Assembly: GCF_040409955.1 (NCBI RefSeq)
Contig: NZ_CP123386.1
Span: forward strand, 372,001-436,000
Length of the DNA stretch: 64,000 bases
Direction of reading: 5' to 3'
Source: Salipiger sp. H15
Lineage (GTDB): Bacteria; Pseudomonadota; Alphaproteobacteria; Rhodobacterales; Rhodobacteraceae
Shown here: positions 32,980 through 42,150 of the stretch, in pieces
How positions within the stretch are numbered: position 1 is the stretch's first letter
How the letters are laid out: each line of letters starts with the position of its first letter
The notes under the pieces: model-generated
Told to the model about the DNA's origin: nothing
Database searches by the model: none
The model's input: only the letters and a program-made list of their open reading frames with translations
Translations under genes and position numbers: made by a program

Positions 32980-34301
32980 TCAATCTCCTAGCAACACTCG
33001 GCGGCGTCGCGGCCGGTTCCGGCGCAGCGACGGACAAGCCCGCGGAAGGGGAGACCCCCTTCGCGGGCCTTCTTGCGCTGGTCGTCGGCCGAGGTGAGTC
33101 CGAAACCGCGGAAGAGGCGGGCGACGCGCCCGCCGAGATCGGCGACCTGCTGACCCGGGCCGAGGCAGCGCTGGACGATCCGGACCTTTCCGAGGACGAG
33201 ATCGCGGCGATCCTCGGCCCGGTGATCGCGCAGCTCGGCGCGGCGCTCGCCGCCGATCCGGCGCTGCTTGAGAAGGCCCGGACGCTGGTCGCGGACCTTG
33301 CGGCGGCGATCGACGCGGAGGCGGGCGGGGCCGAGCTCGCCGAGCTTTCGTGGCGCGACCTGTCGGAGGGGCTGGGCGCCCTGCAGGCCGCACTCGACGG
33401 CGCCGAGGAGGTCGAGGGCGACGGGCGCGAGCTTGCCGCCCTGCTCGAGCAGGTGATCGACGTGGCCGAGGAGATCGCGCAGCCGGTCGTCCCGGTGGTC
33501 TCGGGGCTCGGTCAATTGCTGACGGCGCCGCTGCGCAGCACGGAAACCGGGGCCGATCCCGAGGGGCTGGAGCCCCTGCAGGACGTGGCGGAGCTTCCGC
33601 GCGCGCTTTCCACCGCTGCCGACGAAGGCGCGGAGGCGGATCTTTCCGGCCAGTCCGGTGACGCCGCGCCCGAGACGCTCTCGCCGATCCGCGACGAGCC
33701 GCGCGCGGCCGCCAGTTTCGTTCCGGCAACCCAGACTCCCGCGCAGGGCAGCGAATTGCCCACCCAGTCGGGCACGCTTGCGCTGCAGGGGGCCCCGCTT
33801 GCGCCGGTCACGGCAACGCCGCTGGCCGCCAGCGCCTTTGCCGCGGCGCAGGTGGCGGGCACCGCGCCGCAGCTTGCCGTGCAGGGGCAGGAGGTGCTTG
33901 GCCAGATCCGCGCCAGCAGCAGCGCCGACGGCAAGATCAACGTCGAGCTGAAGCCCGAAGGGCTCGGCAAGGTCGAGATCGCGCTCGGTCCGGACGAGGC
34001 CGGCAAGCTGCAGGTCGTCGTGCGCGCCGACCAGCCGGCGGTGCTTGCGGCGCTGCGCGCCGACCGCGACGGGCTTGTCGCGCTGCTGCGCGATGCCGGG
34101 CACGCGGTCGAGGATGGGGCGCTCAGCTTCTCGGACATGGGCACGCAGGGCGAGGCCCGCGACGGCGGCACCGGGCGCGAGGGCGCGCGCGGCGGTTTCA
34201 CGACTTACGGGAGCGCGGCTCCCGAGGCTCCCGGCCTCGCGTCCGGCTCCGCGACGCAATCGATCCGCCTGCCCGAGGGCAGCGTGGACATCAGGATTTG
34301 A
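32976..34301 (+). CDS. fliK: Flagellar hook-length control protein FliK
   Basis: The protein has 441 residues. The long, acidic Ala/Glu-rich N-terminal part (to about 320) is low in sequence constraint, as in all FliK rulers. The C-terminal Flg_hook domain shows VELKPEGLGKVEIAL and VVVRADQPAVLAALRADRDGL, the conserved core that contacts FlhB and switches export specificity. Start ATG 32976 overlaps the sigma gene stop. flgD, the hook cap, follows after 15 bases. Confidence 0.9.
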   Translation: MINLLATLGGVAAGSGAATDKPAEGETPFAGLLALVVGRGESETAEEAGDAPAEIGDLLTRAEAALDDPDLSEDEIAAILGPVIAQLGAALAADPALLEKARTLVADLAAAIDAEAGGAELAELSWRDLSEGLGALQAALDGAEEVEGDGRELAALLEQVIDVAEEIAQPVVPVVSGLGQLLTAPLRSTETGADPEGLEPLQDVAELPRALSTAADEGAEADLSGQSGDAAPETLSPIRDEPRAAASFVPATQTPAQGSELPTQSGTLALQGAPLAPVTATPLAASAFAAAQVAGTAPQLAVQGQEVLGQIRASSSADGKINVELKPEGLGKVEIALGPDEAGKLQVVVRADQPAVLAALRADRDGLVALLRDAGHAVEDGALSFSDMGTQGEARDGGTGREGARGGFTTYGSAAPEAPGLASGSATQSIRLPEGSVDIRI

Positions 34302-34316
34302 CGAGGACAGATTTCC

Positions 34317-34991
34317 ATGGCCATTGATCCCTTCGGCACGACCAGCGTCAGCGCGACGACCAGCTCGTCAACCAGCTCGATGAGCCAGCTCTCGGAGGAT
34401 TACGAGAGCTTCATCACGCTGCTCACCGCGCAGATCCAGAACCAGAACCCGCTGGAGCCGATGGACAGCACCACCTTCATCTCGCAGCTCGCGCAGCTGA
34501 GCCAGGTCGAGCAGTCGGTGGCGACGAACGCGAACCTCGAGGGAATTTCCTCGCAGCTGGCCTCGATGGGGGCGATCACCGGCCTGTCGCTGATCGGGCG
34601 CTCGGTGGTGACCTCGTCCGACGAGGTGACGCTCGAGAGCGACGGGGCCTCGGCCGAGATGTCCTACTACCTCGCCGCCGAGGCCGAGAGCGTCACGCTG
34701 ACCGTGACCGCCGAGGACGGCACCGTGCTGCGCACCTATGGCGCGCTCGACACCAGCGCGGGCGCGCGGCACAGCGTGACCTGGGACGGAATGGATTACG
34801 AGGGGCTGCCGCTGCCCGCGGGCACCTACAAGATGACGCTCGAGGCCGTCGATTCCGAGGGCAACACCGTGGCGTCGCAGACCTACGCGCCGCAGAAGGT
34901 GGCGAGCATGACCTACGAAAACGGCCTCGCCACGCTCCACCTGGAGAATGGCGAGACCGTGCTTGCGGGTCTCGTCGAAGAGATCATCTGA
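34317..34991 (+). CDS. flgD: Flagellar hook capping protein FlgD
   Basis: The protein has 224 residues. The N-terminal FlgD signature is present: FITLLTAQIQNQNPLEPMD and FISQLAQLSQVEQ (about 30-65). A C-terminal FlgD/Ig-like part includes YEGLPLPAGTYKM. It is exported to the hook tip, where it caps growing FlgE. GAGG lies before the ATG. The gene converges on the 34997-35638 gene with 5 bases between stops. Confidence 0.94.
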   Translation: MAIDPFGTTSVSATTSSSTSSMSQLSEDYESFITLLTAQIQNQNPLEPMDSTTFISQLAQLSQVEQSVATNANLEGISSQLASMGAITGLSLIGRSVVTSSDEVTLESDGASAEMSYYLAAEAESVTLTVTAEDGTVLRTYGALDTSAGARHSVTWDGMDYEGLPLPAGTYKMTLEAVDSEGNTVASQTYAPQKVASMTYENGLATLHLENGETVLAGLVEEII

Positions 34992-34996
34992 GCCGC

Positions 34997-35638
34997 TCAG
35001 CTGCGCGGCACGTCGGCCTTGATCAGCGACAGGAACAGGACTTCGGAGACATCGTCTCCGAAGTCTTTTTTCAGGTCCGCGGACAGCGCGCGCGACAGCT
35101 CGCCGGTGTCGATGTTCACGCCCTTCATGGTCGAGCCATCGGCGGCGCGGTGCATCGAGGTGAGGATCGCGTCGCGCAGGCGCGAGGCGTTCTCGGCAAT
35201 GTTGAAGTTCACCGCGGTGGTGGTGTCGCGCATCGCCACGCCGACTTCCGAGACCACGTAGGTGATGCTTTCGGGGCGGTAGACCGGCACCGAGATCTTG
35301 CCGAGCGAGACGATGCTGGAGTCGTTGAGGCGTTCCTCGGTCAGCACGCCGGGCGCCGCCGCGGGACGGTGGGCGATCTCGGTCTCGGGCCGCGCGGTGT
35401 TCTGCGCATGCTCGTTGTGCTGCGGCTGCCCGATCTCGCTGCCATCCTCGGGGGTGATGGCCTGCTCGGGGGCCTGCGTGGCCAGCTCGTCGAGGATGGT
35501 CTCGGCCTCGAGGGGCGCGGCTTCTGCCGCACGCACTTCCACCTGTTCCGCAGCGGGGGCCAGGACGTGTCCGGCACCGTACCCGACCACCCCGAAGATG
35601 ACGGGCAGGGCGGCCAGGGCGATGTATGATTTCTTCAT
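34997..35638 (-). CDS. Membrane-anchored protein of the flagellar locus, possibly FliL-like
   Basis: The protein has 213 residues. One N-terminal hydrophobic segment (4-28) serves as a signal anchor. Residues 35-100 are a Glu/Pro/Gln-rich linker, and 105-213 form a compact domain ending in SALSADLKKDFGDDVSEVLF. The single helix plus periplasmic domain recalls FliL, but a clear fliL is present at 55072, and similarity is weak. It is monocistronic, with a possible promoter at 35690-35710. Confidence 0.55.
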   Translation of the reverse strand: MKKSYIALAALPVIFGVVGYGAGHVLAPAAEQVEVRAAEAAPLEAETILDELATQAPEQAITPEDGSEIGQPQHNEHAQNTARPETEIAHRPAAAPGVLTEERLNDSSIVSLGKISVPVYRPESITYVVSEVGVAMRDTTTAVNFNIAENASRLRDAILTSMHRAADGSTMKGVNIDTGELSRALSADLKKDFGDDVSEVLFLSLIKADVPRS

Positions 35639-35722
35639 AACGAATCCCGCAGTTTCTCTGTCAGGGTCCGTAGTGCCTTACGATTCGGGCGATATTTTCT
35701 TCAAATCGGGGCACATTCTGGT

Positions 35723-36487
35723 TCAATAAGGCAGGATAATGTCCATGACATCCTCGCCATAGCCGCGCGCCTGCTGCCGGCTGACCGAACCGCGGCCGCC
35801 GTAGGAGATGCGCGCCTCGGCGATCTTGTCATAGGGAATGGCGTTGGTGCGGTCGATGTCCTGCGGCCGGATGATGCCGGTGACGCGCAGCTCGCGCAGT
35901 TCCTCGTTCACCTTCACCTCCTGCCGGCCGGCGACGACGAAGTTGCCGTTGGGCAGCTCCTGCACGACGAGCGCGGCCATGCGCAGAGAGATCGTCTCCT
36001 CGCGGTCGATCGAGCCCGAGCCCGAGGCGCCGGTCTTCGAGGTGATGTCGACGATATTGTCGCCGGAGGGCAGGTCCTCGGGCCCGACGCCGGGCAGGAT
36101 CTTGTCGATCTGCGTGCCGTAGCCGAAGAAGCTGGGGAAGCCCATGGTCGAGCTGCCGGTGCGGCTGCGGTCGGATTCGTTGCTGAGCGAGGCGGTGTCG
36201 TTGATCTCGACGAGGATCGTCAGGATGTCGCCGATCTGCGTCGCGCGCTGGTCGCCGAAGAAGCCCGACGAGCCGCGTTCCCAGAGCGAGGCGCCCTCGG
36301 CGCGGTAGGGGATACGGTCCGGCTTGGGTGGCGGCATGGGAATGTTGACGCTGCGCGCCTCGGCGAGCGTCTGCGGGTCGAGCCCGACGCGGCTGACCTC
36401 GGGGTCGCGGTCGAAGGCCGGGGAGTTGCAGCCGGCCAGCAGGGCCAGCGCGGAGGCGGCCAGAAGGCCATGACGGAGCGGGGTCAT
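35723..36487 (-). CDS. flgH: Flagellar L-ring lipoprotein FlgH
   Basis: The protein has 254 residues with a lipobox LLAGC at about residue 20, so it is an outer-membrane lipoprotein. Family features include SLWERGSSGFFGDQRATQIGDIL and the late LPNGNFVVAGRQEVKVNEEL. FlgH forms the L ring around the rod. It overlaps the flgA stop by 4 bases and is the last gene of the flgF-G-A-H operon. Confidence 0.95.
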   Translation of the reverse strand: MTPLRHGLLAASALALLAGCNSPAFDRDPEVSRVGLDPQTLAEARSVNIPMPPPKPDRIPYRAEGASLWERGSSGFFGDQRATQIGDILTILVEINDTASLSNESDRSRTGSSTMGFPSFFGYGTQIDKILPGVGPEDLPSGDNIVDITSKTGASGSGSIDREETISLRMAALVVQELPNGNFVVAGRQEVKVNEELRELRVTGIIRPQDIDRTNAIPYDKIAEARISYGGRGSVSRQQARGYGEDVMDIILPY

Positions 36488-37143
36488 CGGATCACCTCCA
36501 CGAGCCCTTCCTCGCGCGCGACGGCGACGAGGGGGGTATTGCTGACGAGATTGACGATGCGCACGTCCTGCCCGCGATGGGCATCGGAGAGCGCGCGGCC
36601 GGGGGCGGTGACCACCAGCCGGCCGTCGTCGTAAAGAATGTTCACCTTGTCGCCGCGGCCGATCACCAACGGCTGCATCACCGACTGTGTCATGACCGGG
36701 CGGCCCTGCGCCAGCATCCGGCGCACCTGCATGCCGTCGAGCTTGTCCTCGTCGACCACGGTGAAGGCGCCGACCCGGCTGAGCGGCATCTCGATGGTCT
36801 TGATGTCGCCCGCGCCGATCACCTCTCCGGGCATCAGGCGGCGGGTGGGCACCGGCAGGGTCTGGGTGGCGATCACGAAGCCCTGCAGCCGGTGGGTGAT
36901 ACCGTCCTCGGTGACGGCATTGGCAAGGAACTGGCCGCTGTCGCGGTCCATCCAGAAGGCCGAGATGGTCTCGGCCTCCTCGATCTGCGCCCCCTTGAAG
37001 CGCACGCGCAGGTTGGCCGCGTCCGGCAGCGCCGTGCCCCAGCTCATCCGTGCCTGCTCTTCGATCAGCACATCCGGCGTCTCGGCGAAAAGCGGGACGG
37101 GCGCCAGCGCAAGGGCGGCGAGGAGGCGGGCGAGGCGGCGCAT
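36484..37143 (-). CDS. flgA: Flagellar P-ring assembly chaperone FlgA
   Basis: The protein has 219 residues with a signal peptide ending near VPLFAETP. The C-terminal SAF-type domain has VPTRRLMPGEVIGAGDI and MLAQGRPVMTQSVMQPLVIGRGDKV, typical of FlgA. It helps FlgI assemble in the periplasm. It lies 4 bases after flgG and overlaps flgH, the same order as in other alphaproteobacteria. Confidence 0.94.
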   Translation of the reverse strand: MRRLARLLAALALAPVPLFAETPDVLIEEQARMSWGTALPDAANLRVRFKGAQIEEAETISAFWMDRDSGQFLANAVTEDGITHRLQGFVIATQTLPVPTRRLMPGEVIGAGDIKTIEMPLSRVGAFTVVDEDKLDGMQVRRMLAQGRPVMTQSVMQPLVIGRGDKVNILYDDGRLVVTAPGRALSDAHRGQDVRIVNLVSNTPLVAVAREEGLVEVIR

Positions 37144-37147
37144 GGCG

Positions 37148-37933
37148 TCAGCGGATCTGGTTGGCGGCCGACATCATCTGGTCGGCGGTCTCGATCGCCT
37201 TCGAGTTCATCTCGTAGGCGCGCTGTGCCTGGATGAGGTCGGTGATCTGCCGGATGATGTCGACGTTCGAGCTTTCGAGATAGCCCTGGCGCAGGATGCC
37301 CACGCCCTCGTCGCCGGGGGTCGCCGGGATCGGATCGCCCGAGGCGACGGTGGCCTCCAGCAGGTTGTTGCCCAGCGGGCGCATGCCGGCATCGTTGACG
37401 AAGGTGGTCAGGGTGAGCTGGCCGACCTCGACCGGAGTCGTGTCGTTGCCGACGTAGGCGCTGACGATGCCGGTCTCGCTGATCGAGATCGAGACGGTGT
37501 CGTCGGGCAGCACGAGGCCGGGGTCGATCTCGAAGCCCTGCTCGTTGACGATCTGCCCCTCGGCCGACAGGCGGAACGAGCCGTCGCGGGTGTAGGCCTG
37601 GGTGCCGTCGGGCATGTTCACGGTGAAGTAGCCGCGCCCGTCGATCGCCATGTCGAGCTGGTTCTCGGTCTGCGCGAGCCCGCCCTGCGTGTTGAGCCGC
37701 ACGGTGCCCGCGGTGCGCACGCCGAGGCCGATGTCGAGGCCGGTGGGGCGGGTGTTGCCCTCTTCCGCGGTCACCGCACCCTCGCGCGTGATGTTCTCGT
37801 AGATGAGGTCGGTGAAGCTCGCCCGAGAGGCCTTGAACCCGGTGGTGTTGGCGTTGGCGATGTTGTTGGAGATGACGTCGACGTTGGTCTGCTGCGCCAT
37901 CATGCCGGTAGCGGCGATTCCGAGTGCCTTCAT
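37148..37933 (-). CDS. flgG: Flagellar distal rod protein FlgG
   Basis: The protein has 261 residues, the standard FlgG size. The N-terminal rod motif NVDVISNNIANANTTGFKASR and the C-terminal SNVDIIRQITDLIQAQRAYEMN are both complete. It forms the distal rod, built through the type III export system. It is the second gene of the operon, 13 bases after flgF. Confidence 0.96.
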   Translation of the reverse strand: MKALGIAATGMMAQQTNVDVISNNIANANTTGFKASRASFTDLIYENITREGAVTAEEGNTRPTGLDIGLGVRTAGTVRLNTQGGLAQTENQLDMAIDGRGYFTVNMPDGTQAYTRDGSFRLSAEGQIVNEQGFEIDPGLVLPDDTVSISISETGIVSAYVGNDTTPVEVGQLTLTTFVNDAGMRPLGNNLLEATVASGDPIPATPGDEGVGILRQGYLESSNVDIIRQITDLIQAQRAYEMNSKAIETADQMMSAANQIR

Positions 37934-37946
37934 GATCGTCCCTTCC

Positions 37947-38693
37947 TCAGCTGTTCCGGATCCGGCTCAGCATTTCCTTTTTCAGATCGTCATCCGACTG
38001 CACCAGGTTCAGCGACTGCTGGTAGGCCTGCTGGATGCTGATTAGCCGGGTGACCTCGGTCACCGCCTGCACGTTGCTCATCTCGACCGCGCCCTGGATG
38101 ATCTGCGAGCCGGTCTCGTCGGGGATCAGCCGCGCGTTGCCTTCCTGCGGCACGAACATGCCGCCGCCCGAGCGCCCGAGGCTCTGCCGGTCGGGCAGGG
38201 TGAAGATGCCAACCTGGCCCAGCACCGCGCCCTCGGCGTCCGAGATCACCCCGTCGTTCGAGATGCTGACCGTCGCGGCCTGCGCCGGCGGCAGCACCAG
38301 CGGCGCGCCGCCCGCGTCGAGCAGCTGCGCCCCGGTCGCGGTGATGACCCGGCCTTCGGTGTCGAGGATGAAGCCGCCGTCGCGGCCGAAGGCGGTCTGG
38401 CCCCCGGCGGTCTGGTAGGCGAACCAGCCGTCGCCGCTCAGCGCGAGATCGAGCGCGTTGCCGGTGGGCATGATCGCGCCCGAGCTGTTGTCGACGTAGG
38501 AGCCGCGGTCGAGCACGTAATTGGTGCCGTCCCCGGACAGCGCGGCGTCATCGGTCTGCAGGTAGGTCTCGAACAGCACCCGCTCGGCCTTGTAGCCAGA
38601 GGAGTTCGCGTTCGCGATGTTGTTCGAGGTCACGTCGAGCTGCCGCTCGAGAGCGGTGAGCTGGGAAAGCGCGACGTAGATCGAATTATCCAT
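37947..38693 (-). CDS. flgF: Flagellar proximal rod protein FlgF
   Basis: The protein has 248 residues. It begins with ALERQLDVTSNNIANANSSGY and ends with the helix ISIQQAYQQSLNLVQSDDDL, in the FlgF pattern. It is first in the flgF-G-A-H operon. The short upstream region (38694-38795) is shared with a divergent gene and contains TTTTCTTGA, a variant of the motif found before other operons of the locus. Confidence 0.93.
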   Translation of the reverse strand: MDNSIYVALSQLTALERQLDVTSNNIANANSSGYKAERVLFETYLQTDDAALSGDGTNYVLDRGSYVDNSSGAIMPTGNALDLALSGDGWFAYQTAGGQTAFGRDGGFILDTEGRVITATGAQLLDAGGAPLVLPPAQAATVSISNDGVISDAEGAVLGQVGIFTLPDRQSLGRSGGGMFVPQEGNARLIPDETGSQIIQGAVEMSNVQAVTEVTRLISIQQAYQQSLNLVQSDDDLKKEMLSRIRNS

Positions 38694-38795
38694 GCAAACG
38701 GCCTGTCAATATTTGCTCGATCATTCTTTTCTTGATGATGATGCGTGTTTTGCTAAGATAACGCAAGCATAATGATGATGAAGCGAGCGTAAGCG

Positions 38796-40643
38796 GTGGC
38801 CTATTCTTGTGCAGTTGCGGGGAAGCGAGCGGCGGCGATGGCGCTGCTCCTGAGTGTCTGCCCGGCGCATGCCGAGCTTGCCGGCCCCGAGCAGGTCGCG
38901 CAGGTCACCCCGGCGCTGCTCTCCGAGCCGCGGGTGATCGACCCGCCCGCGCTCTACCTCGGGCAGCGCGCGACGCAGCCCTTCATCGAGGAGCGCGAAC
39001 ACCTGATGGACGCGCTTGTCGATGCCGGTGACCGCCAGCCCGAGCTGGCGCGCGCGCTCACCGATCTTGCCGAGTTCTATTTCGCCCATGCCATGGCGCC
39101 CGAGGGGCTCTCGGTGCTGGAGGCGGTCGCCGGCGAGGGCGTGCCCCCCGCGCACACGCTGCGGGCGCGGGCCTTCGAATTGGCGCTGGGGCTCATCGAC
39201 GAGCGCGACCGGCCGCTGACCCCGCGCGCCGCGTCGCTGCTCGAGCCGGCCCATGCCGCCTGGCCCGACCAGCCGCTCTTCCGCGCCATGGAGCAGGCGC
39301 GGAGCGGCGATTGCGTCGAGGCCGGGGCGCTGCTGACCGAGGCGATGGCGCGGCTCGCGCGTTTCCCGGCGCCGGTGCAGGCGCGGGTGCTGCCGGGCTT
39401 CCTCGAATGTGCGATCGAGACCGGGCAATGGCGGCTGGCACGCGACATCGCAGCCTCCTTCGACGGCTACCCGGAACTGAAGGACGGCGCGGCCTATTTC
39501 TACCTGCTCGGCAAGGTGGCCGAGGTCGCGGACGAGCCGCTGGCCGCCTTCGACAGCTACGCCCATGTGATGGACGGGCAGGACATCTGGGCGCACAGGG
39601 CGCGGCGCGCGCTGGTGACGCTGGGGCTGACCCGCGACGCGCTCTCGACGCGCGACGCGATCCGGCTGCTCGAGCTGGAATCCGAGATGTGGCGGGGCGA
39701 CGACTCGGCGGGCGAGGTGCTGGACGAGCTCGCCTCGCTGCAGATCATCGCCGGGCGCAAGCCCGAGGCGATCGAGACCTACGGGCTCATCGTGACGCGC
39801 CGCGCAGGCACGTCGCAGGCGACCGCCGCGCAGCAGAAGGCGCGGGCGCTGATCGAGGATCTCTATCGCAGGGGCTCGGAGGGGGAGATCCCCCTTGGCG
39901 AGTTCATGGCGGATCACGCGCATATCTCGCGCTACTTCCGCTTCACGCAGAATTTCGCGCTGGCTTCGGAGCTGTTTGCCGACACGTTCCGCAAGGCCGG
40001 CGCGACCAAGGTTGCCGCCGAGGAATATGCCACCACTCACGACTACCTCACGGCGGCGCAGGATCTGGGCATCACCACCGCGGAAGAGGGGCAATTGTCG
40101 CGCCTCAAGGTGAAGGAAGCCGAGACCCTGCTGGCGGGCGGCCAGTTCGAGGCCCTGGGAACGCTGCTCCTGCAGCCGATCCAGCTGACGGATCCGGATC
40201 TGAAGCGGCGCTTCGATCTGGTGTCGGCCCGCTATTTCGATGAGACCGGTCAGACGGCGGAGCTGATCGGCAGCGGCGGCGGGGCGGGGGAGACGACGCA
40301 GATCCTCCGCCTCCGCGCGCTGGCCCTGTTCGAGCGCGGCGACTGGGGTGCCGCGGCGGGGGCCTACGAGGAGTTGCACGGGCGCGAAGGCGGCGACATG
40401 CCGCTGCCCGACGCGATCCGCTACCTGCTCGCGGCGCATCGCAGCGGCGACGACGCGCGGGCGGCGGAGCTTGCCGTGGCCTTCCCGAGCCTGACCGAGC
40501 TGCCCGGCTGGGCCGAGATCGCGCGGGGCCTGACGACCGCCGCGCCGGCGCTGCTGCCGCTGCGCGAGGAGACGGCGCGGGCGCGGATCGACAAGGCGCA
40601 GGAGACGCTCGACAGCCTGCCCGCCGTGGAGCGGCTGAACTGA
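38796..40643 (+). CDS. Exported helical-repeat (TPR-like) protein of the flagellar locus
   Basis: The protein has 615 residues. With the GTG at 38796 it has a proper signal peptide, KRAAAMALLLSVCPAHA; the ATG at 38838 would cut most of it. The rest is Ala-rich helical repeats resembling TPR units (for example AFDSYAHVMDGQDIWAHRA and AGRKPEAIETYGLI). It should be periplasmic. It stands between flgF and flgE, so a scaffold or assembly role is possible. No catalytic motif is visible. Confidence 0.7.
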   Translation: MAYSCAVAGKRAAAMALLLSVCPAHAELAGPEQVAQVTPALLSEPRVIDPPALYLGQRATQPFIEEREHLMDALVDAGDRQPELARALTDLAEFYFAHAMAPEGLSVLEAVAGEGVPPAHTLRARAFELALGLIDERDRPLTPRAASLLEPAHAAWPDQPLFRAMEQARSGDCVEAGALLTEAMARLARFPAPVQARVLPGFLECAIETGQWRLARDIAASFDGYPELKDGAAYFYLLGKVAEVADEPLAAFDSYAHVMDGQDIWAHRARRALVTLGLTRDALSTRDAIRLLELESEMWRGDDSAGEVLDELASLQIIAGRKPEAIETYGLIVTRRAGTSQATAAQQKARALIEDLYRRGSEGEIPLGEFMADHAHISRYFRFTQNFALASELFADTFRKAGATKVAAEEYATTHDYLTAAQDLGITTAEEGQLSRLKVKEAETLLAGGQFEALGTLLLQPIQLTDPDLKRRFDLVSARYFDETGQTAELIGSGGGAGETTQILRLRALALFERGDWGAAAGAYEELHGREGGDMPLPDAIRYLLAAHRSGDDARAAELAVAFPSLTELPGWAEIARGLTTAAPALLPLREETARARIDKAQETLDSLPAVERLN

Positions 40644-40710
40644 CCGGCCCCGGGAAAACCGCGGCAAGGTCAGGCAAGATTCAGCGGGAAGCCGCTGAAA
40701 GGAACACAAG

Positions 40711-40725
40711 TAAAGGCAGTTTTAA
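40711..40725. promoter_or_regulatory. CtrA-like site upstream of flgE
   Basis: TAAA-N7-TTAA followed by CCAT, so the downstream half is the classic TTAACCAT and the upstream half has one mismatch. It lies 75 bases before the flgE start. Confidence 0.45.
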
Positions 40726-40799
40726 CCATGGTGAAACCTGGTCTGCCTATGTGACCAGTGATTGATGGGTTCAACTGCGACCAATAGGGCGAGACGGAC

Positions 40800-42101
40800 A
40801 TGAGTATTTCCAGCGCGATGGCGGCCGGGGTCAGCGGCCTTACGGCGAACTCCAATGCGGTTGAACGCATTTCGAACAATATCGCGAACGCGGATACGGT
40901 GGGGTACCGCCGCAGCTTCGCGCAGATGATCACCTCGGGTTCGACCGCCGCCACCGGCAGCACATCGGCCGGGGTCGCGACCACGATCACCCACTCCAAC
41001 ACCACCGAGGGCACGTTCCAGGAGACCTCGGTCGCCTCGAACCTGACGATCAACGGCAACGGCTTCTTCGTGGTGAACTCGAACATCAACGCGGGCTACA
41101 CCACCGGCAACATGTTCACCCGCGACGGCAGCTTCGCGCCGGACGAGAACGGCAACCTGGTGAACGGCGCCGGGCTCTACCTGATGGGGTTTGCCTATGA
41201 CACCAACGGCGCGCTCGGCGCGGTGGACCGGTCGAGCTTTGCCGACCTCGTCCCGGTCAACGTCGCGAGCCAGTCGATCAACGGCTCGGCGACCAGCACT
41301 GTCGGCATCAGCGGCACGCTGCCCTCGCAGGAGACCGGTGTCGACGAGCCGGGCAATGCCTTCACCACATCGGTCGAGTTCTACAACGCGCTCGGCGAGG
41401 CGGAGCGGCTGACCCTCTCGTTCCAGCCGACGACGACCGACGACACCTGGGACGTCACCATCTCGGGACCCGACGGTGACTACGGCACCGTGACCATGAC
41501 CTTCAACAACAGTGGCACGGCCGCCGGCTCGCCGGCGAGCTACACCAACGCGACGTCGCTGGCGACCGCGCCCGCGGGCTTTGCCTTCGACACGGCGACG
41601 GGCGAGATGACTCTGACCGTGAACAACGGCACCACGCCGCAGACGATGACCCTCTCGATGGGCACCCCGGGCGAATTCGACGGGCTGACCCAGTTCGCGG
41701 GCGACTACACCCCGATGAACATCGACGCCGACGGCAGCGAGAGCGGCATGCTCACCAGCGTGGAATTCGACGAGTCCGGGGATGTCTGGGGCGTGTTCGA
41801 CAACGGCACGCGCAAGGTGCTCTACTCGGTGCCGCTCGCGACCTTCGCCAATGCCAACGGTCTTGCGACCTCGAACAACTCGACCTTCCAGGTGTCGAAC
41901 GAGTCCGGCGATTTCTACCTCGGCGCGCCGGGCACCGGCGAGACCGGCTCGCTCACCTCGGGCGGCATCGAGGGCTCGAACGTCGACATCGCGCAGGAAC
42001 TCACCAGCCTCATCCAGCGTCAGCGCGCCTATTCCTCGAACGCGAAGATCATCACGACCGCCGACGAGATGCTGAACGAAACCGTCAATCTCAAGCGCTG
42101 A
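40800..42101 (+). CDS. flgE: Flagellar hook protein FlgE
   Basis: The protein has 433 residues. N-terminal SAMAAGVSGLTANSNAVERI then SNNIANADTVGYRRS, and C-terminal NVDIAQELTSLIQRQRAYSSNAKII are the axial-protein signatures. The central Thr/Gly/Asp-rich D1/D2 domains match hook proteins. It polymerises into the universal joint. flgK and flgL follow on the same strand with gaps of 49 and 14 bases. Confidence 0.95.
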   Translation: MSISSAMAAGVSGLTANSNAVERISNNIANADTVGYRRSFAQMITSGSTAATGSTSAGVATTITHSNTTEGTFQETSVASNLTINGNGFFVVNSNINAGYTTGNMFTRDGSFAPDENGNLVNGAGLYLMGFAYDTNGALGAVDRSSFADLVPVNVASQSINGSATSTVGISGTLPSQETGVDEPGNAFTTSVEFYNALGEAERLTLSFQPTTTDDTWDVTISGPDGDYGTVTMTFNNSGTAAGSPASYTNATSLATAPAGFAFDTATGEMTLTVNNGTTPQTMTLSMGTPGEFDGLTQFAGDYTPMNIDADGSESGMLTSVEFDESGDVWGVFDNGTRKVLYSVPLATFANANGLATSNNSTFQVSNESGDFYLGAPGTGETGSLTSGGIEGSNVDIAQELTSLIQRQRAYSSNAKIITTADEMLNETVNLKR

Positions 42102-42150
42102 TCAGCCGGCAGGACGTCCGGGTGAAAGTCGTGTCAGATAGGATCGCATC

